From Eledone cirrhosa (taxonomy: Eukaryota; Mollusca; Cephalopoda; Octopoda; Eledonidae): a DNA stretch of 64,000 bases. Shown here piece by piece: positions 36,060-51,500 of the stretch. The position numbers and the translations under genes were made by a program. The stretch covers positions 182,849,742 to 182,913,741 of the forward strand of contig OZ024743.1 of NCBI GenBank assembly GCA_964016885.1, in the 5' to 3' direction. Under the pieces are notes generated by a model, which worked only from the letters and a program-made list of their open reading frames with translations, was not told the DNA's origin and ran no database searches. Position 1 is the stretch's first letter. The number at the start of each line of letters is the position of its first letter.

Positions 36060-36240
36060 GAAGAGAACATCCAATTAAATCAATGCCAATCAATACTTTA
36101 GTAGTATTTACTTTTATTGAAATATGTAAGAGGAAAAGCAAAGTTAGCATTGAAAGAATTTGAAGTAAAAATGTAGAGGCATAACTGAATAGCACAAAAC
36201 ATTTGACTGTTTCTTTACTGGTTCTGTCATTTACCACCCT
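36060..36240 (-). mobile_element. degenerate tRNA-derived SINE
   Basis: GAGGAAAAGCAAAGTTAGCA, TTGAAAGAATTTGAAGTAAA and the order of blocks resemble a heavily worn SINE on the minus strand. Confidence 0.45.
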
Positions 36241-36512
36241 AGTAAAGCTATATTGAATTCTATCTTAAGGACAAGGAGACAAGATTATGGGGAAGTTTAA
36301 GTTGATTAAAATAGAGTACCACTCATTACTTGAGTTGTACTCTATTTCATCAAAATAAGTGAAAGCTGACCTTGATGATGTGTAATCAGAATATAAAGAA
36401 ACTTGACTATATACTAAAGGCACCTAACTTGTCTCAGTATCAATTCTGCCCATCCAGCACCCCAGTAAAGAATTATAATAGTAATGAAAGAATTCATTGT
36501 GCTCTAACTTAC

Positions 36513-36577
36513 TCTTTAAGACCATTTTCTTTCTTAGCAGGGAACGTTTTAACAGGTCCTCCATTTTCTTGCGTAAC
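36513..36577 (-). CDS. RyR: ryanodine receptor linker exon at the edge of array 2 (5' end uncertain)
   Basis: The minus strand reads VTQENGGPVKTFPAKKENGL, then K and two bases, then donor GTAAGT. The two leftover bases (GA) complete the codon that opens 35186-35306. I placed the start at 36577 because CACCAAAG lies just before it, but that acceptor lacks a good pyrimidine tract. Alternatives: the frame stays open upstream into the last unit of array 2 (MAPKVTQENGG, with ATG at 36588), so the exon may use a GGTTAG acceptor inside the array, or that ATG could be an internal start. The array begins about 4 bp away. Confidence 0.65.
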
Positions 36578-36581
36578 CTTT

Positions 36582-39500
36582 GGTGCCATGATAAAGTGCA
36601 CCTAACCTACTCTGTACATTGGTAGTGTTGGTGCCATGATAAAGTGCACCTAACCTACTCTATACATTGGTAGTGTTGGTGCCATGATAAATTGCACCTA
36701 ACCTACTCTGTACATTCGTAGTGTTGGTGCCATGTTAAAGTGCATCTAACCTACTCTATACATTGGTAGTGTTGGTGCCATGATAAAGTGCACCTAACCT
36801 ACTCTGTACATTGGTAGTGTTGGTGCCATGATAAATTGCACCTAACCTACTCTGTACATTCGTAGTGTTGGTGCCATGTTAAAGTGCATCTAACCTACTC
36901 TATACATTGGTAGTGTTGGTGCCATGATAAAGTGCACCTAACCTACTCTGTACATTGGTAGTGTTGGTGCTATGATAAAGTGCACCTAACCTACTCTGTA
37001 CATTGGTAGTGTTGGTGCTATGATAAAGTGCACCAAACCTACTCTGTACATTGGTAGTGTTGGTGCCATAATAAAGTGCACCTAACCTACTCTGTGGTAG
37101 TGTTGGTGCCATGATAAAGTACACCTAACCTACTCTGTACATTGGTAGTGTTGGTGCCATGATAAAGTGCACCTAACCTACTCTGTGGTAGTGTTGGTGC
37201 CATGATAAAATGCACCTAACCTACTCTATACATTGGTAGTGTTGGTGCCATGATAAATTGCACCTAATCTACTCTGTACATTGGTAGTGTTGGTGCCATG
37301 ATAAAGTGCACCTAACCTACTCTGTACATTGGTAGTGTTGGTGCCATGATAAAGTGCACCGAACCTACTCTATACATTGGTAGTGTTGGTGCCATGATAA
37401 AGTGCACCGAACCTACTCTATACATTGGTAGTGTTGGTGCTATGATAAAGTGCACCTAACCTACTCTGTACATTGGTAGTGTTGGTGCCATAATAAAGTG
37501 CACCTAACCTTCTCTGTACATTGGTAGTGTTGGTGCCATAATAAAGTGCACCTAACCTACTCTGTGGTAGTGTTGGTGCCATGATAATGTGCACCTAACC
37601 TACTATGTACATTAGTAGTGTTGGTGCCATGATAAAGTGCACCTAACCTACTCTGTGGTAGTGTTGGTGCCATGATAAAATGCACCTAACCTACTCTATA
37701 CATTGGTAGTGTTGGTGACATGATAAAGTGCACCTAACCTACTCTGTAAATTGGTAGTGTTGGTGCCATAATAAAGTGCACCTAACCTACTCTGTGGTAG
37801 TGTTGGTGCCATTATAAAGTGCATCTAACCTACTCTATACATTGGTAGTGTTGGTGCCATGATAAAGTGCATCTAACCTACTCTGTACATTGGTAGTGTT
37901 GGTGCCATAATAAAGTGCACCTAACCTACTCTGTGGTAGTGTTGGTGCCATTATAAAGTGCATCTAACCTACTCTATACATTGGTAGTGTTGGTGCCATT
38001 ATAAAGTGCATCTAACCTACTCTATACATTGGTAGTGTTGGTGCCATGATAAATTGCACCTAACCTACTCTGTACATTGGTAGTGTTGGTGCCATAATAA
38101 AGTGCACCTAACCTACTCTGTGGTAGTGTTGGTGCCATTATAAAGTGCATCTAACCTACTCTATACATTGGTAGTGTTGGTGCCATTATAAAGTGCATCT
38201 AACCTACTCTATACATTGGTAGTGTTGGTGCCATGATAAAGTGCACCTAACCTACTCTGTGGTAGTGTTGGTGCCATTATAAAGTGCATCTAACCTACTC
38301 TATACATTGGTAGTGTTGGTGCCATTATAAAGTGCATCTAACCTACTCTATACATTGGTAGTGTTGGTGCCATGATAACATGCGCCTAACCTACTCTGTA
38401 CATTGGTAGTGTTGGTGCCATGATAAAATGCACCTAACCTACTCTATACATTGGTAGCGTTGGTGCCATGATAAAGTGCACCTAACCTACTCTGTACATT
38501 GGTAGTGTTGGTGCCATGATAAAATGCACCTAACCTACTCTGTGGTAGTGTTGGTGCCATAATAAAATGCACCTAACCTACTCTGTGGTTGTTTGGTGCC
38601 ATGATAAAATGCACCTAACCTACTCTGTATATTGGTAGTGTTGGTGCCATAATAAAGTGCACCTAACCTACTCTGTGGTAGTGTTGGTGCCATGATAAAG
38701 TGCACCTAACCTACTCTGTACATTGGTAGTGTTGGTGCCATAATAAAATGCACCTAACCTACTCTGTACATTGGTAGTGTTGGTGCCATAATAAAATGCA
38801 CCTAACCTACTCTGTACATTGGTAGTGTTGGTGCCATAATAAAATGCACCTAACCTACTCTATACATTGGTAGTGTTGGTGCCATGATAAAGTGCACCTA
38901 ACCTACTCTGTACATTGGTAGTGTTGGTGCCATGATAACATACACCTAAACTTCTCTGTACATTGGTAGTGTTGCTGCCATTATAAAGTGCACCTAACCT
39001 ACTCTATACATTGGTAGTGTTGGTGCCATGATAAAGTGCACCTAACCTACTCTGTACATTGGTAGTGTTGGTGCCATGATAACATACACCTAAACTTCTC
39101 TGTACATTGGTAGTGTTGCTGCCATTATAAAGTGCACCTAACCTACTCTATACATTGGTAGTGTTGGTGCCATGATAAAGTGCACCTAACCTACTCTGTG
39201 GTAGTGTTGGTGCCATGATAAATTGCACCTAACCTACTCTGTGGTAGTGTTGGTGCCATAATAAAATGCACCTAACCTACTCTGTACATTGGTAGTGTTG
39301 GTGCCATGATAAAGTGCACCTAACCTACTCTGTACATTGGTAGTGTTGGTGCCATGATAAAGTGCACCTAACCTACTCTGTACATTGGTAGTGTTGGTGC
39401 CATGATAAAGTGCACCTAACCTACTCTGTACATTGGTAGTGTTGGTGCCATTATAAAGTGCACCTAACCTACTCTGTACATTGGTAGTTTTGGTGCCATG

Positions 39501-42500
39501 ATAAAATGCACCTAACCTACTCTGTACATTGGTAGTGTTGGTGCCATGATAAAGTGCACCTAACCTACTCTGTACATTGGTAGTTTTGGTGCCATGATAA
39601 AGTGCACCTAACCTACTCTGTACATTGGTAGTTTTGGTGCCATGATAAAGTGCACCTAACCTACTCTGTACATCGGTAGTTTTGGTGCCATGATAAAGTG
39701 CACCTAACCTACTCTGTACATTGGTAGTGTTGGTGCCATAATAAAGTGCACCTAACCTACTCTGTGGTAGTGTTGGTGCCATTATAAAGTGCATCTAACC
39801 TACTCTATACATTGGTAGTGTTGGTGCCATGATAAAGTGCATCTAACCTACTCTGTACATTGGTAGTGTTGGTGCCATAATAAAGTGCACCTAACCTACT
39901 CTGTGGTAGTGTTGGTGCCATTATAAAGTGCATCTAACCTACTCTATACATTGGTAGTGTTGGTGCCATGATAACATGCGCCTAACCTACTCTGTACATT
40001 GGTAGTGTTGGTGCCATGATAAAATGCACCTAACCTACTCTATACATTGGTAGCGTTGGTGCCATGATAAAGTGCACCTAACCTACTCTGTACATTGGTA
40101 GTGTTGGTGCCATGATAAAATGCACCTAACCTACTCTGTGGTAGTGTTGGTGCCATAATAAAATGCACCTAACCTACTCTGTGGTTGTTTGGTGCCATGA
40201 TAAAATGCACCTAACCTACTCTGTATATTGGTAGTGTTGGTGCCATAATAAAGTGCACCTAACCTACTCTGTGGTAGTGTTGGTGCCATGATAAAGTGCA
40301 CCTAACCTACTCTGTACATTGGTAGTGTTGGTGCCATAATAAAATGCACCTAACCTACTCTGTACATTGGTAGTGTTGGTGCCATAATAAAATGCACCTA
40401 ACCTACTCTGTACATTGGTAGTGTTGGTGCCATAATAAAATGCACCTAACCTACTCTATACATTGGTAGTGTTGGTGCCATGATAAAGTGCACCTAACCT
40501 ACTCTGTACATTGGTAGTGTTGGTGCCATGATAACATACACCTAAACTTCTCTGTACATTGGTAGTGTTGCTGCCATTATAAAGTGCACCTAACCTACTC
40601 TATACATTGGTAGTGTTGGTGCCATGATAAAGTGCACCTAACCTACTCTGTACATTGGTAGTGTTGGTGCCATGATAACATACACCTAAACTTCTCTGTA
40701 CATTGGTAGTGTTGCTGCCATTATAAAGTGCACCTAACCTACTCTATACATTGGTAGTGTTGGTGCCATGATAAAGTGCACCTAACCTACTCTGTGGTAG
40801 TGTTGGTGCCATGATAAATTGCACCTAACCTACTCTGTGGTAGTGTTGGTGCCATAATAAAATGCACCTAACCTACTCTGTACATTGGTAGTGTTGGTGC
40901 CATGATAAAGTGCACCTAACCTACTCTGTACATTGGTAGTGTTGGTGCTATGATAAAGTGCACCTAACCTACTCTGTACATTGGTAGTGTTGGTGCTATG
41001 ATAAAGTGCACCAAACCTACTCTGTACATTGGTAGTGTTGGTGCCATAATAAAGTGCACCTAACCTACTCTGTGGTAGTGTTGGTGCCATGATAAAGTAC
41101 ACCTAACCTACTCTGTACATTGGTAGTGTTGGTGCCATGATAAAGTGCACCTAACCTACTCTGTGGTAGTGTTGGTGCCATGATAAAATGCACCTAACCT
41201 ACTCTATACATTGGTAGTGTTGGTGCCATGATAAATTGCACCTAATCTACTCTGTACATTGGTAGTGTTGGTGCCATGATAAAGTGCACCTAACCTACTC
41301 TGTACATTGGTAGTGTTGGTGCCATGATAAAGTGCACCGAACCTACTCTATACATTGGTAGTGTTGGTGCCATGATAAAGTGCACCGAACCTACTCTATA
41401 CATTGGTAGTGTTGGTGCTATGATAAAGTGCACCTAACCTACTCTGTACATTGGTAGTGTTGGTGCCATAATAAAGTGCACCTAACCTTCTCTGTACATT
41501 GGTAGTGTTGGTGCCATAATAAAGTGCACCTAACCTACTCTGTGGTAGTGTTGGTGCCATGATAATGTGCACCTAACCTACTATGTACATTAGTAGTGTT
41601 GGTGCCATGATAAAGTGCACCTAACCTACTCTGTGGTAGTGTTGGTGCCATGATAAAATGCACCTAACCTACTCTATACATTGGTAGTGTTGGTGACATG
41701 ATAAAGTGCACCTAACCTACTCTGTAAATTGGTAGTGTTGGTGCCATAATAAAGTGCACCTAACCTACTCTGTGGTAGTGTTGGTGCCATTATAAAGTGC
41801 ATCTAACCTACTCTATACATTGGTAGTGTTGGTGCCATGATAAAGTGCATCTAACCTACTCTGTACATTGGTAGTGTTGGTGCCATAATAAAGTGCACCT
41901 AACCTACTCTGTGGTAGTGTTGGTGCCATTATAAAGTGCATCTAACCTACTCTCTACATTGGTAGTGTTGGTGCCATTATAAAGTGCATCTAACCTACTC
42001 TATACATTGGTAGTGTTGGTGCCATGATAAATTGCACCTAACCTACTCTGTACATTGGTAGTGTTGGTGCCATAATAAAGTGCACCTAACCTACTCTGTG
42101 GTAGTGTTGGTGCCATTATAAAGTGCATCTAACCTACTCTATACATTGGTAGTGTTGGTGCCATTATAAAGTGCATCTAACCTACTCTATACATTGGTAG
42201 TGTTGGTGCCATGATAAAGTGCACCTAACCTACTCTGTGGTAGTGTTGGTGCCATTATAAAGTGCATCTAACCTACTCTATACATTGGTAGTGTTGGTGC
42301 CATTATAAAGTGCATCTAACCTACTCTATACATTGGTAGTGTTGGTGCCATGATAACATGCGCCTAACCTACTCTGTACATTGGTAGTGTTGGTGCCATG
42401 ATAAAATGCACCTAACCTACTCTATACATTGGTAGCGTTGGTGCCATGATAAAGTGCACCTAACCTACTCTGTACATTGGTAGTGTTGGTGCCATGATAA

Positions 42501-45500
42501 AATGCACCTAACCTACTCTGTGGTAGTGTTGGTGCCATAATAAAATGCACCTAACCTACTCTGTGGTTGTTTGGTGCCATGATAAAATGCACCTAACCTA
42601 CTCTGTATATTGGTAGTGTTGGTGCCATAATAAAGTGCACCTAACCTACTCTGTGGTAGTGTTGGTGCCATGATAAAGTGCACCTAACCTACTCTGTACA
42701 TTGGTAGTGTTGGTGCCATAATAAAATGCACCTAACCTACTCTGTACATTGGTAGTGTTGGTGCCATAATAAAATGCACCTAACCTACTCTGTACATTGG
42801 TAGTGTTGGTGCCATAATAAAATGCACCTAACCTACTCTATACATTGGTAGTGTTGGTGCCATGATAAAGTGCACCTAACCTACTCTGTACATTGGTAGT
42901 GTTGGTGCCATGATAACATACACCTAAACTTCTCTGTACATTGGTAGTGTTGCTGCCATTATAAAGTGCACCTAACCTACTCTATACATTGGTAGTGTTG
43001 GTGCCATGATAAAGTGCACCTAACCTACTCTGTACATTGGTAGTGTTGGTGCCATGATAACATACACCTAAACTTCTCTGTACATTGGTAGTGTTGCTGC
43101 CATTATAAAGTGCACCTAACCTACTCTATACATTGGTAGTGTTGGTGCCATGATAAAGTGCACCTAACCTACTCTGTGGTAGTGTTGGTGCCATGATAAA
43201 TTGCACCTAACCTACTCTGTGGTAGTGTTGGTGCCATAATAAAATGCACCTAACCTACTCTGTACATTGGTAGTGTTGGTGCCATGATAAAGTGCACCTA
43301 ACCTACTCTGTACATTGGTAGTGTTGGTGCCATGATAAAGTGCACCTAACCTACTCTGTACATTGGTAGTGTTGGTGCCATGATAAAGTGCACCTAACCT
43401 ACTCTGTACATTGGTAGTGTTGGTGCCATTATAAAGTGCACCTAACCTACTCTGTACATTGGTAGTTTTGGTGCCATGATAAAATGCACCTAACCTACTC
43501 TGTACATTGGTAGTGTTGGTGCCATGATAAAGTGCACCTAACCTACTCTGTACATTGGTAGTTTTGGTGCCATGATAAAGTGCACCTAACCTACTCTGTA
43601 CATTGGTAGTTTTGGTGCCATGATAAAGTGCACCTAACCTACTCTGTACATCGGTAGTTTTGGTGCCATGATAAAGTGCACCTAACCTACTCTGTACATT
43701 GGTAGTGTTGGTGCCATAATAAAGTGCACCTAACCTACTCTGTGGTAGTGTTGGTGCCATTATAAAGTGCATCTAACCTACTCTATACATTGGTAGTGTT
43801 GGTGCCATGATAAAGTGCATCTAACCTACTCTGTACATTGGTAGTGTTGGTGCCATAATAAAGTGCACCTAACCTACTCTGTGGTAGTGTTGGTGCCATT
43901 ATAAAGTGCATCTAACCTACTCTATACATTGGTAGTGTTGGTGCCATGATAACATGCGCCTAACCTACTCTGTACATTGGTAGTGTTGGTGCCATGATAA
44001 AATGCACCTAACCTACTCTATACATTGGTAGCGTTGGTGCCATGATAAAGTGCACCTAACCTACTCTGTACATTGGTAGTGTTGGTGCCATGATAAAATG
44101 CACCTAACCTACTCTGTGGTAGTGTTGGTGCCATAATAAAATGCACCTAACCTACTCTGTGGTTGTTTGGTGCCATGATAAAATGCACCTAACCTACTCT
44201 GTATATTGGTAGTGTTGGTGCCATAATAAAGTGCACCTAACCTACTCTGTGGTAGTGTTGGTGCCATGATAAAGTGCACCTAACCTACTCTGTACATTGG
44301 TAGTGTTGGTGCCATAATAAAATGCACCTAACCTACTCTGTACATTGGTAGTGTTGGTGCCATAATAAAATGCACCTAACCTACTCTGTACATTGGTAGT
44401 GTTGGTGCCATAATAAAATGCACCTAACCTACTCTATACATTGGTAGTGTTGGTGCCATGATAAAGTGCACCTAACCTACTCTGTACATTGGTAGTGTTG
44501 GTGCCATGATAACATACACCTAAACTTCTCTGTACATTGGTAGTGTTGCTGCCATTATAAAGTGCACCTAACCTACTCTATACATTGGTAGTGTTGGTGC
44601 CATGATAAAGTGCACCTAACCTACTCTGTACATTGGTAGTGTTGGTGCCATGATAACATACACCTAAACTTCTCTGTACATTGGTAGTGTTGCTGCCATT
44701 ATAAAGTGCACCTAACCTACTCTATACATTGGTAGTGTTGGTGCCATGATAAAGTGCACCTAACCTACTCTGTGGTAGTGTTGGTGCCATGATAAATTGC
44801 ACCTAACCTACTCTGTGGTAGTGTTGGTGCCATAATAAAATGCACCTAACCTACTCTGTACATTGGTAGTGTTGGTGCCATGATAAAGTGCACCTAACCT
44901 ACTCTGTACATTGGTAGTGTTGGTGCCATGATAAAGTGCACCTAACCTACTCTGTACATTGGTAGTGTTGGTGCCATGATAAAGTGCACCTAACCTACTC
45001 TGTACATTGGTAGTGTTGGTGCCATTATAAAGTGCACCTAACCTACTCTGTACATTGGTAGTTTTGGTGCCATGATAAAATGCACCTAACCTACTCTGTA
45101 CATTGGTAGTGTTGGTGCCATGATAAAGTGCACCTAACCTACTCTGTACATTGGTAGTTTTGGTGCCATGATAAAGTGCACCTAACCTACTCTGTACATT
45201 GGTAGTTTTGGTGCCATGATAAAGTGCACCTAACCTACTCTGTACATCGGTAGTTTTGGTGCCATGATAAAGTGCACCTAACCTACTCTGTACATTGGTA
45301 GTGTTGGTGCCATAATAAAGTGCACCTAACCTACTCTGTGGTAGTGTTGGTGCCATGATAAAGTACACCTAACCTACTCTGTACATTGGTAGTGTTGGTG
45401 CCATGATAAAGTGCCCCTAACCTACTCTGTGGTAGTGTTGGTGCCATGATAAAATGCACCTAACCTACTCTATACATTGGTAGTGTTGGTGCCATGATAA

Positions 45501-48500
45501 ATTGCACCTAACCTACTCTGTACATTCGTAGTGTTGGTGCCATGTTAAAGTGCATCTAACCTACTCTATACATTGGTAGTGTTGGTGCCATGATAAAGTG
45601 CACCTAACCTACTCTGTACATTGGTAGTGTTGGTGCCATGATAAATTGCACCTAACCTACTCTGTACATTCGTAGTGTTGGTGCCATGTTAAAGTGCATC
45701 TAACCTACTCTATACATTGGTAGTGTTGGTGCCATGATAAAGTGCACCTAACCTACTCTGTACATTGGTAGTGTTGGTGCTATGATAAAGTGCACCAAAC
45801 CTACTCTGTACATTGGTAGTGTTGGTGCCATAATAAAGTGCACCTAACCTACTCTGTGGTAGTGTTGGTGCCATGATAAAGTACACCTAACCTACTCTGT
45901 ACATTGGTAGTGTTGGTGCCATGATAAAGTGCACCTAACCTACTCTGTGGTAGTGTTGGTGCCATGATAAAATGCACCTAACCTACTCTATACATTGGTA
46001 GTGTTGGTGCCATGATAAATTGCACCTAATCTACTCTGTACATTGGTAGTGTTGGTGCCATGATAAAGTGCACCTAACCTACTCTGTACATTGGTAGTGT
46101 TGGTGCCATGATAAAGTGCACCGAACCTACTCTATACATTGGTAGTGTTGGTGCCATGATAAAGTGCACCGAACCTACTCTATACATTGGTAGTGTTGGT
46201 GCTATGATAAAGTGCACCTAACCTACTCTGTACATTGGTAGTGTTGGTGCCATAATAAAGTGCACCTAACCTTCTCTGTACATTGGTAGTGTTGGTGCCA
46301 TAATAAAGTGCACCTAACCTACTCTGTGGTAGTGTTGGTGCCATGATAATGTGCACCTAACCTACTATGTACATTAGTAGTGTTGGTGCCATGATAAAGT
46401 GCACCTAACCTACTCTGTGGTAGTGTTGGTGCCATGATAAAATGCACCTAACCTACTCTATACATTGGTAGTGTTGGTGACATGATAAAGTGCACCTAAC
46501 CTACTCTGTACATTGGTAGTGTTGGTGCCATAATAAAGTGCACCTAACCTACTCTGTGGTAGTGTTGGTGCCATTATAAAGTGCATCTAACCTACTCTAT
46601 ACATTGGTAGTGTTGGTGCCATGATAAAGTGCATCTAACCTACTCTGTACATTGGTAGTGTTGGTGCCATAATAAAGTGCACCTAACCTACTCTGTGGTA
46701 GTGTTGGTGCCATTATAAAGTGCATCTAACCTACTCTATACATTGGTAGTGTTGGTGCCATTATAAAGTGCATCTAACCTACTCTATACATTGGTAGTGT
46801 TGGTGCCATGATAAATTGCACCTAACCTACTCTGTACATTGGTAGTGTTGGTGCCATAATAAAGTGCACCTAACCTACTCTGTGGTAGTGTTGGTGCCAT
46901 TATAAAGTGCATCTAACCTACTCTATACATTGGTAGTGTTGGTGCCATTATAAAGTGCATCTAACCTACTCTATACATTGGTAGTGTTGGTGCCATGATA
47001 AAGTGCACCTAACCTACTCTGTGGTAGTGTTGGTGCCATTATAAAGTGCATCTAACCTACTCTATACATTGGTAGTGTTGGTGCCATTATAAAGTGCATC
47101 TAACCTACTCTATACATTGGTAGTGTTGGTGCCATGATAACATGCGCCTAACCTACTCTGTACATTGGTAGTGTTGGTGCCATGATAAAATGCACCTAAC
47201 CTACTCTATACATTGGTAGCGTTGGTGCCATGATAAAGTGCACCTAACCTACTCTGTACATTGGTAGTGTTGGTGCCATGATAAAATGCACCTAACCTAC
47301 TCTGTGGTAGTGTTGGTGCCATAATAAAATGCACCTAACCTACTCTGTGGTTGTTTGGTGCCATGATAAAATGCACCTAACCTACTCTGTATATTGGTAG
47401 TGTTGGTGCCATAATAAAGTGCACCTAACCTACTCTGTGGTAGTGTTGGTGCCATGATAAATTGCACCTAACCTACTCTGTACATTGGTAGTGTTGGTGC
47501 CATAATAAAATGCACCTAACCTACTCTGTACATTGGTAGTGTTGGTGCCATAATAAAATGCACCTAACCTACTCTGTACATTGGTAGTGTTGGTGCCATA
47601 ATAAAATGCACCTAACCTACTCTATACATTGGTAGTGTTGGTGCCATGATAAAGTGCACCTAACCTACTCTGTACATTGGTAGTGTTGGTGCCATGATAA
47701 CATACACCTAAACTTCTCTGTACATTGGTAGTGTTGCTGCCATTATAAAGTGCACCTAACCTACTCTATACATTGGTAGTGTTGGTGCCATGATAAAGTG
47801 CACCTAACCTACTCTGTACATTGGTAGTGTTGGTGCCATGATAACATACACCTAAACTTCTCTGTACATTGGTAGTGTTGCTGCCATTATAAAGTGCACC
47901 TAACCTACTCTATACATTGGTAGTGTTGGTGCCATGATAAAGTGCACCTAACCTACTCTGTGGTAGTGTTGGTGCCATGATAAATTGCACCTAACCTACT
48001 CTGTGGTAGTGTTGGTGCCATAATAAAATGCACCTAACCTACTCTGTACATTGGTAGTGTTGGTGCCATGATAAAGTGCACCTAACCTACTCTGTACATT
48101 GGTAGTGTTGGTGCCATGATAAAGTGCACCTAACCTACTCTGTACATTGGTAGTGTTGGTGCCATGATAAAGTGCACCTAACCTACTCTGTACATTGGTA
48201 GTGTTGGTGCCATTATAAAGTGCACCTAACCTACTCTGTACATTGGTAGTATTGGTGCCATGATAAAGTGCACCTAACCTACTCTGTGGTAGTGTTGGTG
48301 CCATGATAAAGTGCACCTAACCTACTCTGTACATTGGTAGTGTTGGTGCCATGATAAAGTGCACCTAACCTACTCTGTACATTGGTAGTTTTGGTGCCAT
48401 GATAAAATGCACCTAACCTACTCTGTACATTGGTAGTGTTGGTGCCATGATAAAGTGCACCTAACCTACTCTGTACATTGGTAGTTTTGGTGCCATGATA

Positions 48501-51500
48501 AAGTGCACCTAACCTACTCTGTACATTGGTAGTTTTGGTGCCATGATAAAGTGCACCTAACCTACTCTGTACATCGGTAGTTTTGGTGCCATGATAAAGT
48601 GCACCTAACCTACTCTGTACATTGGTAGTGTTGGTGCCATGATAACATACACCTAAACTTCTCTGTACATTGGTAGTGTTGCTGCCATTATAAAGTGCAC
48701 CTAACCTACTCTATACATTGGTAGTGTTGGTGCCATGATAAAGTGCACCTAAACTACTCTGTACATTGGTAGTGTTGGTGCCATGATAAAGTGCACCTAA
48801 CCTACTCTGTACATTGGTAGTATTGGTGCCATGATAAAGTGCACCTAACCTACTCTGTGGTAGTGTTGGTGCCATGATAAAGTGCACCTAACCTACTCTG
48901 TACATTGGTAGAGTTGGTGCAATGATAAAATGCACCTAACCTACTCTGTACATTGGTAGTGTTGGTGCCATAATAAAGTTCACCTAACCTACTCTGTGGT
49001 AGTATTGGTGCCATGATAAAGTGCACCTAACCTACTCTGTGGTAGTGTTGGTGCCATGATAAAATGCACCTAACCTACTCTGTACATTGGTAGTGTTGGT
49101 GCCATGATAAAGTGCACCTAACCTACTCTGTACATTGGTAGTGTTGGTGCCATGATAAAGTGCACCTAACCTACTCTATACATTGGTAGTGTTGGTGCTA
49201 TGATAAAGTGCACCTAACAAACTCTGTACATTGGTAGTGTTGGTGCCATGATAAAGTGCACCTAACCTACTCTGTGGTAGTGTTGGTGCCATAATAAAAT
49301 GCACCTAACCTACTCTGTGGTAGTGTTGGTGCCATGATAAAGTGCACCTAACCTACTCTGTACATTGGTAGTGTTGGTGCCATGATAAAGTGCACCTAAC
49401 CTACTCTATACATTGGTAGTGTTGGTGCTATGATAAAGTGCACCTAACAAACTCTGTACATTGGTAGTGTTGGTGCCATGATAAAGTGCACCTAACCTAC
49501 TCTGTGGTAGTGTTGGTGCCATATTAAAATGCACCTAACCTACTCTGTGGTAGTGTTGGTGCCATGATAAATTGCACCTAACCTACTCTGTGGTAGTGTT
49601 GGTGCCATGATAAAGTGCACCTAACCTACTCTATACATTGGTAGTGTTGGCGCTATGATAAAGTGCACCTAACCTACTCTGTACATTGGTAGTGTTGGTG
49701 CCATGATAAAGTGCACCTAACCTACTCTGTACATTGGTAGTGTTGGTGCCATAATAAAGTGCACCTAATCTACTCTGTGGTAGTGTTGGTGCCATGATAA
49801 AGTGCACCTAACCTACTCTGTACATTGGTAGTGTTGGTGCCATGATAAAGTGCACCTAACCTACTCTGTGGTAGTGTTGGTGCCATGATAAAGTGCACCT
49901 AACCTACTCTATACATTGGTAGTGGTGGTGCCATGATAAAGTGCACCTAACCTACTATATACATTGGTAGTGTTGGTGCCATGATAAACTGCACCTAACC
50001 TACTCTATACATTGGTAGTGTTAGTGCCATGATAAAGTGCACCTAACCTACTCTGTACATTGGTAGCGTTGGTGCCATGATAAAGTGCACCTAACCTACT
50101 CTGTACATTGGTAGTGTTGGTGCCATAATAAAGTGCACCTAACCTACTCTGTGGTAGTGTTGGTGCCATGATAAAGTGCACCTAACCTACTCTGTACATT
50201 GGAAGATTTGGTGCCATGATAACATGCACCTAACCTACTCTGTGGTAGTGTTGGTGCCATGATAAAGTGCACCTAACCTACTCTATACATTGGTAGTGTT
50301 GGTGCCATGATAAAATGCACCTAACCTACTCTGTGATAGTGTTGGTGCCATAATAAAATGCACCTAACCTACTCTATACATTGGTAGTGTTGATGCCATG
50401 ATAAAGTGCACCTAACCTACTCTGTGGTTGTTTGGTGCCATGATAAAATGCACCTAACCTACTCTGTACATTGGTAGTGTTGGTGCCATGATAAAGTGCA
50501 CCTAACCTACTCTGTACATTGGTAGTGTTGGTGCCATAATAAAATGCACCTAACCTACTCTGTACATTGGTAGTGTTGGTGCCATGATAACATACACCTA
50601 AACTTCTCTGTACATTGGTAGTGTTGCTGCCATTATAAAGTGCACCTAACCTACTCTATACATTGGTAGTGTTGGTGCCATGATAAAGTGCACCTAACCT
50701 ACTCTATACATTGGTAGTGTTGGTGCCATGATAAAGTGCACCTAACCTACTCTATACATTGGTAGTGTTGGTGCCATGATAAAGTGCACCTAACCTACTC
50801 TATACATTGGTAGTGTTGGTGCCATGATAAAGTGCACCTAACCTACTCTGTACATTGGTAGTGTTGGTGCCATGATAAAATGCACCTAACCTACTCTGTA
50901 CATTGGTAGTGTTGGTGCCATGATAAAGTGCACCTAACCTACTCTATACATTGGTAGTGTTGGTGCCATGATAAAGTGCACCTAACCTACTCTGTACATT
51001 GGTAGTGTTGGTGCCATTATAAAATGCACCTAACTTACTCTGTACATTGGTAGTGTTGGTGCCATGATAAAGTGCACCTAACCTACTCTATACTTTGGTA
51101 GTGTTGGTGCCATGATAAAGTGCACCTAACCTACTCTGTACATTGGTAGTGTTGGTGCCATGATAAAATGCACCTAACCTACTCTGTACATTGTTAGTGT
51201 TGGTGCCATGATAAAGTGCACCTAACCTACTCTATACATTGTTAGTGTTGGTGCCATGATAACATGCACCTAACCTACTCTGTATATTGGTAGTGTTGGT
51301 GCCATTATAAAGTGCACCTAACCTACTCTATACATTGGTAGTGTTGGTGCCATGATAAAGTGCACCTAACCTACTCTATACATTGGTAGTGTTGGTGCCA
51401 TGATAAAGTGCACCTAACCTACTCTATACATTGGTAGTGTTGGTGCCATGATAAAGTGCACCTAACCTACTCTGTGGTAGTGTTGGTGCCATGATAAAGT

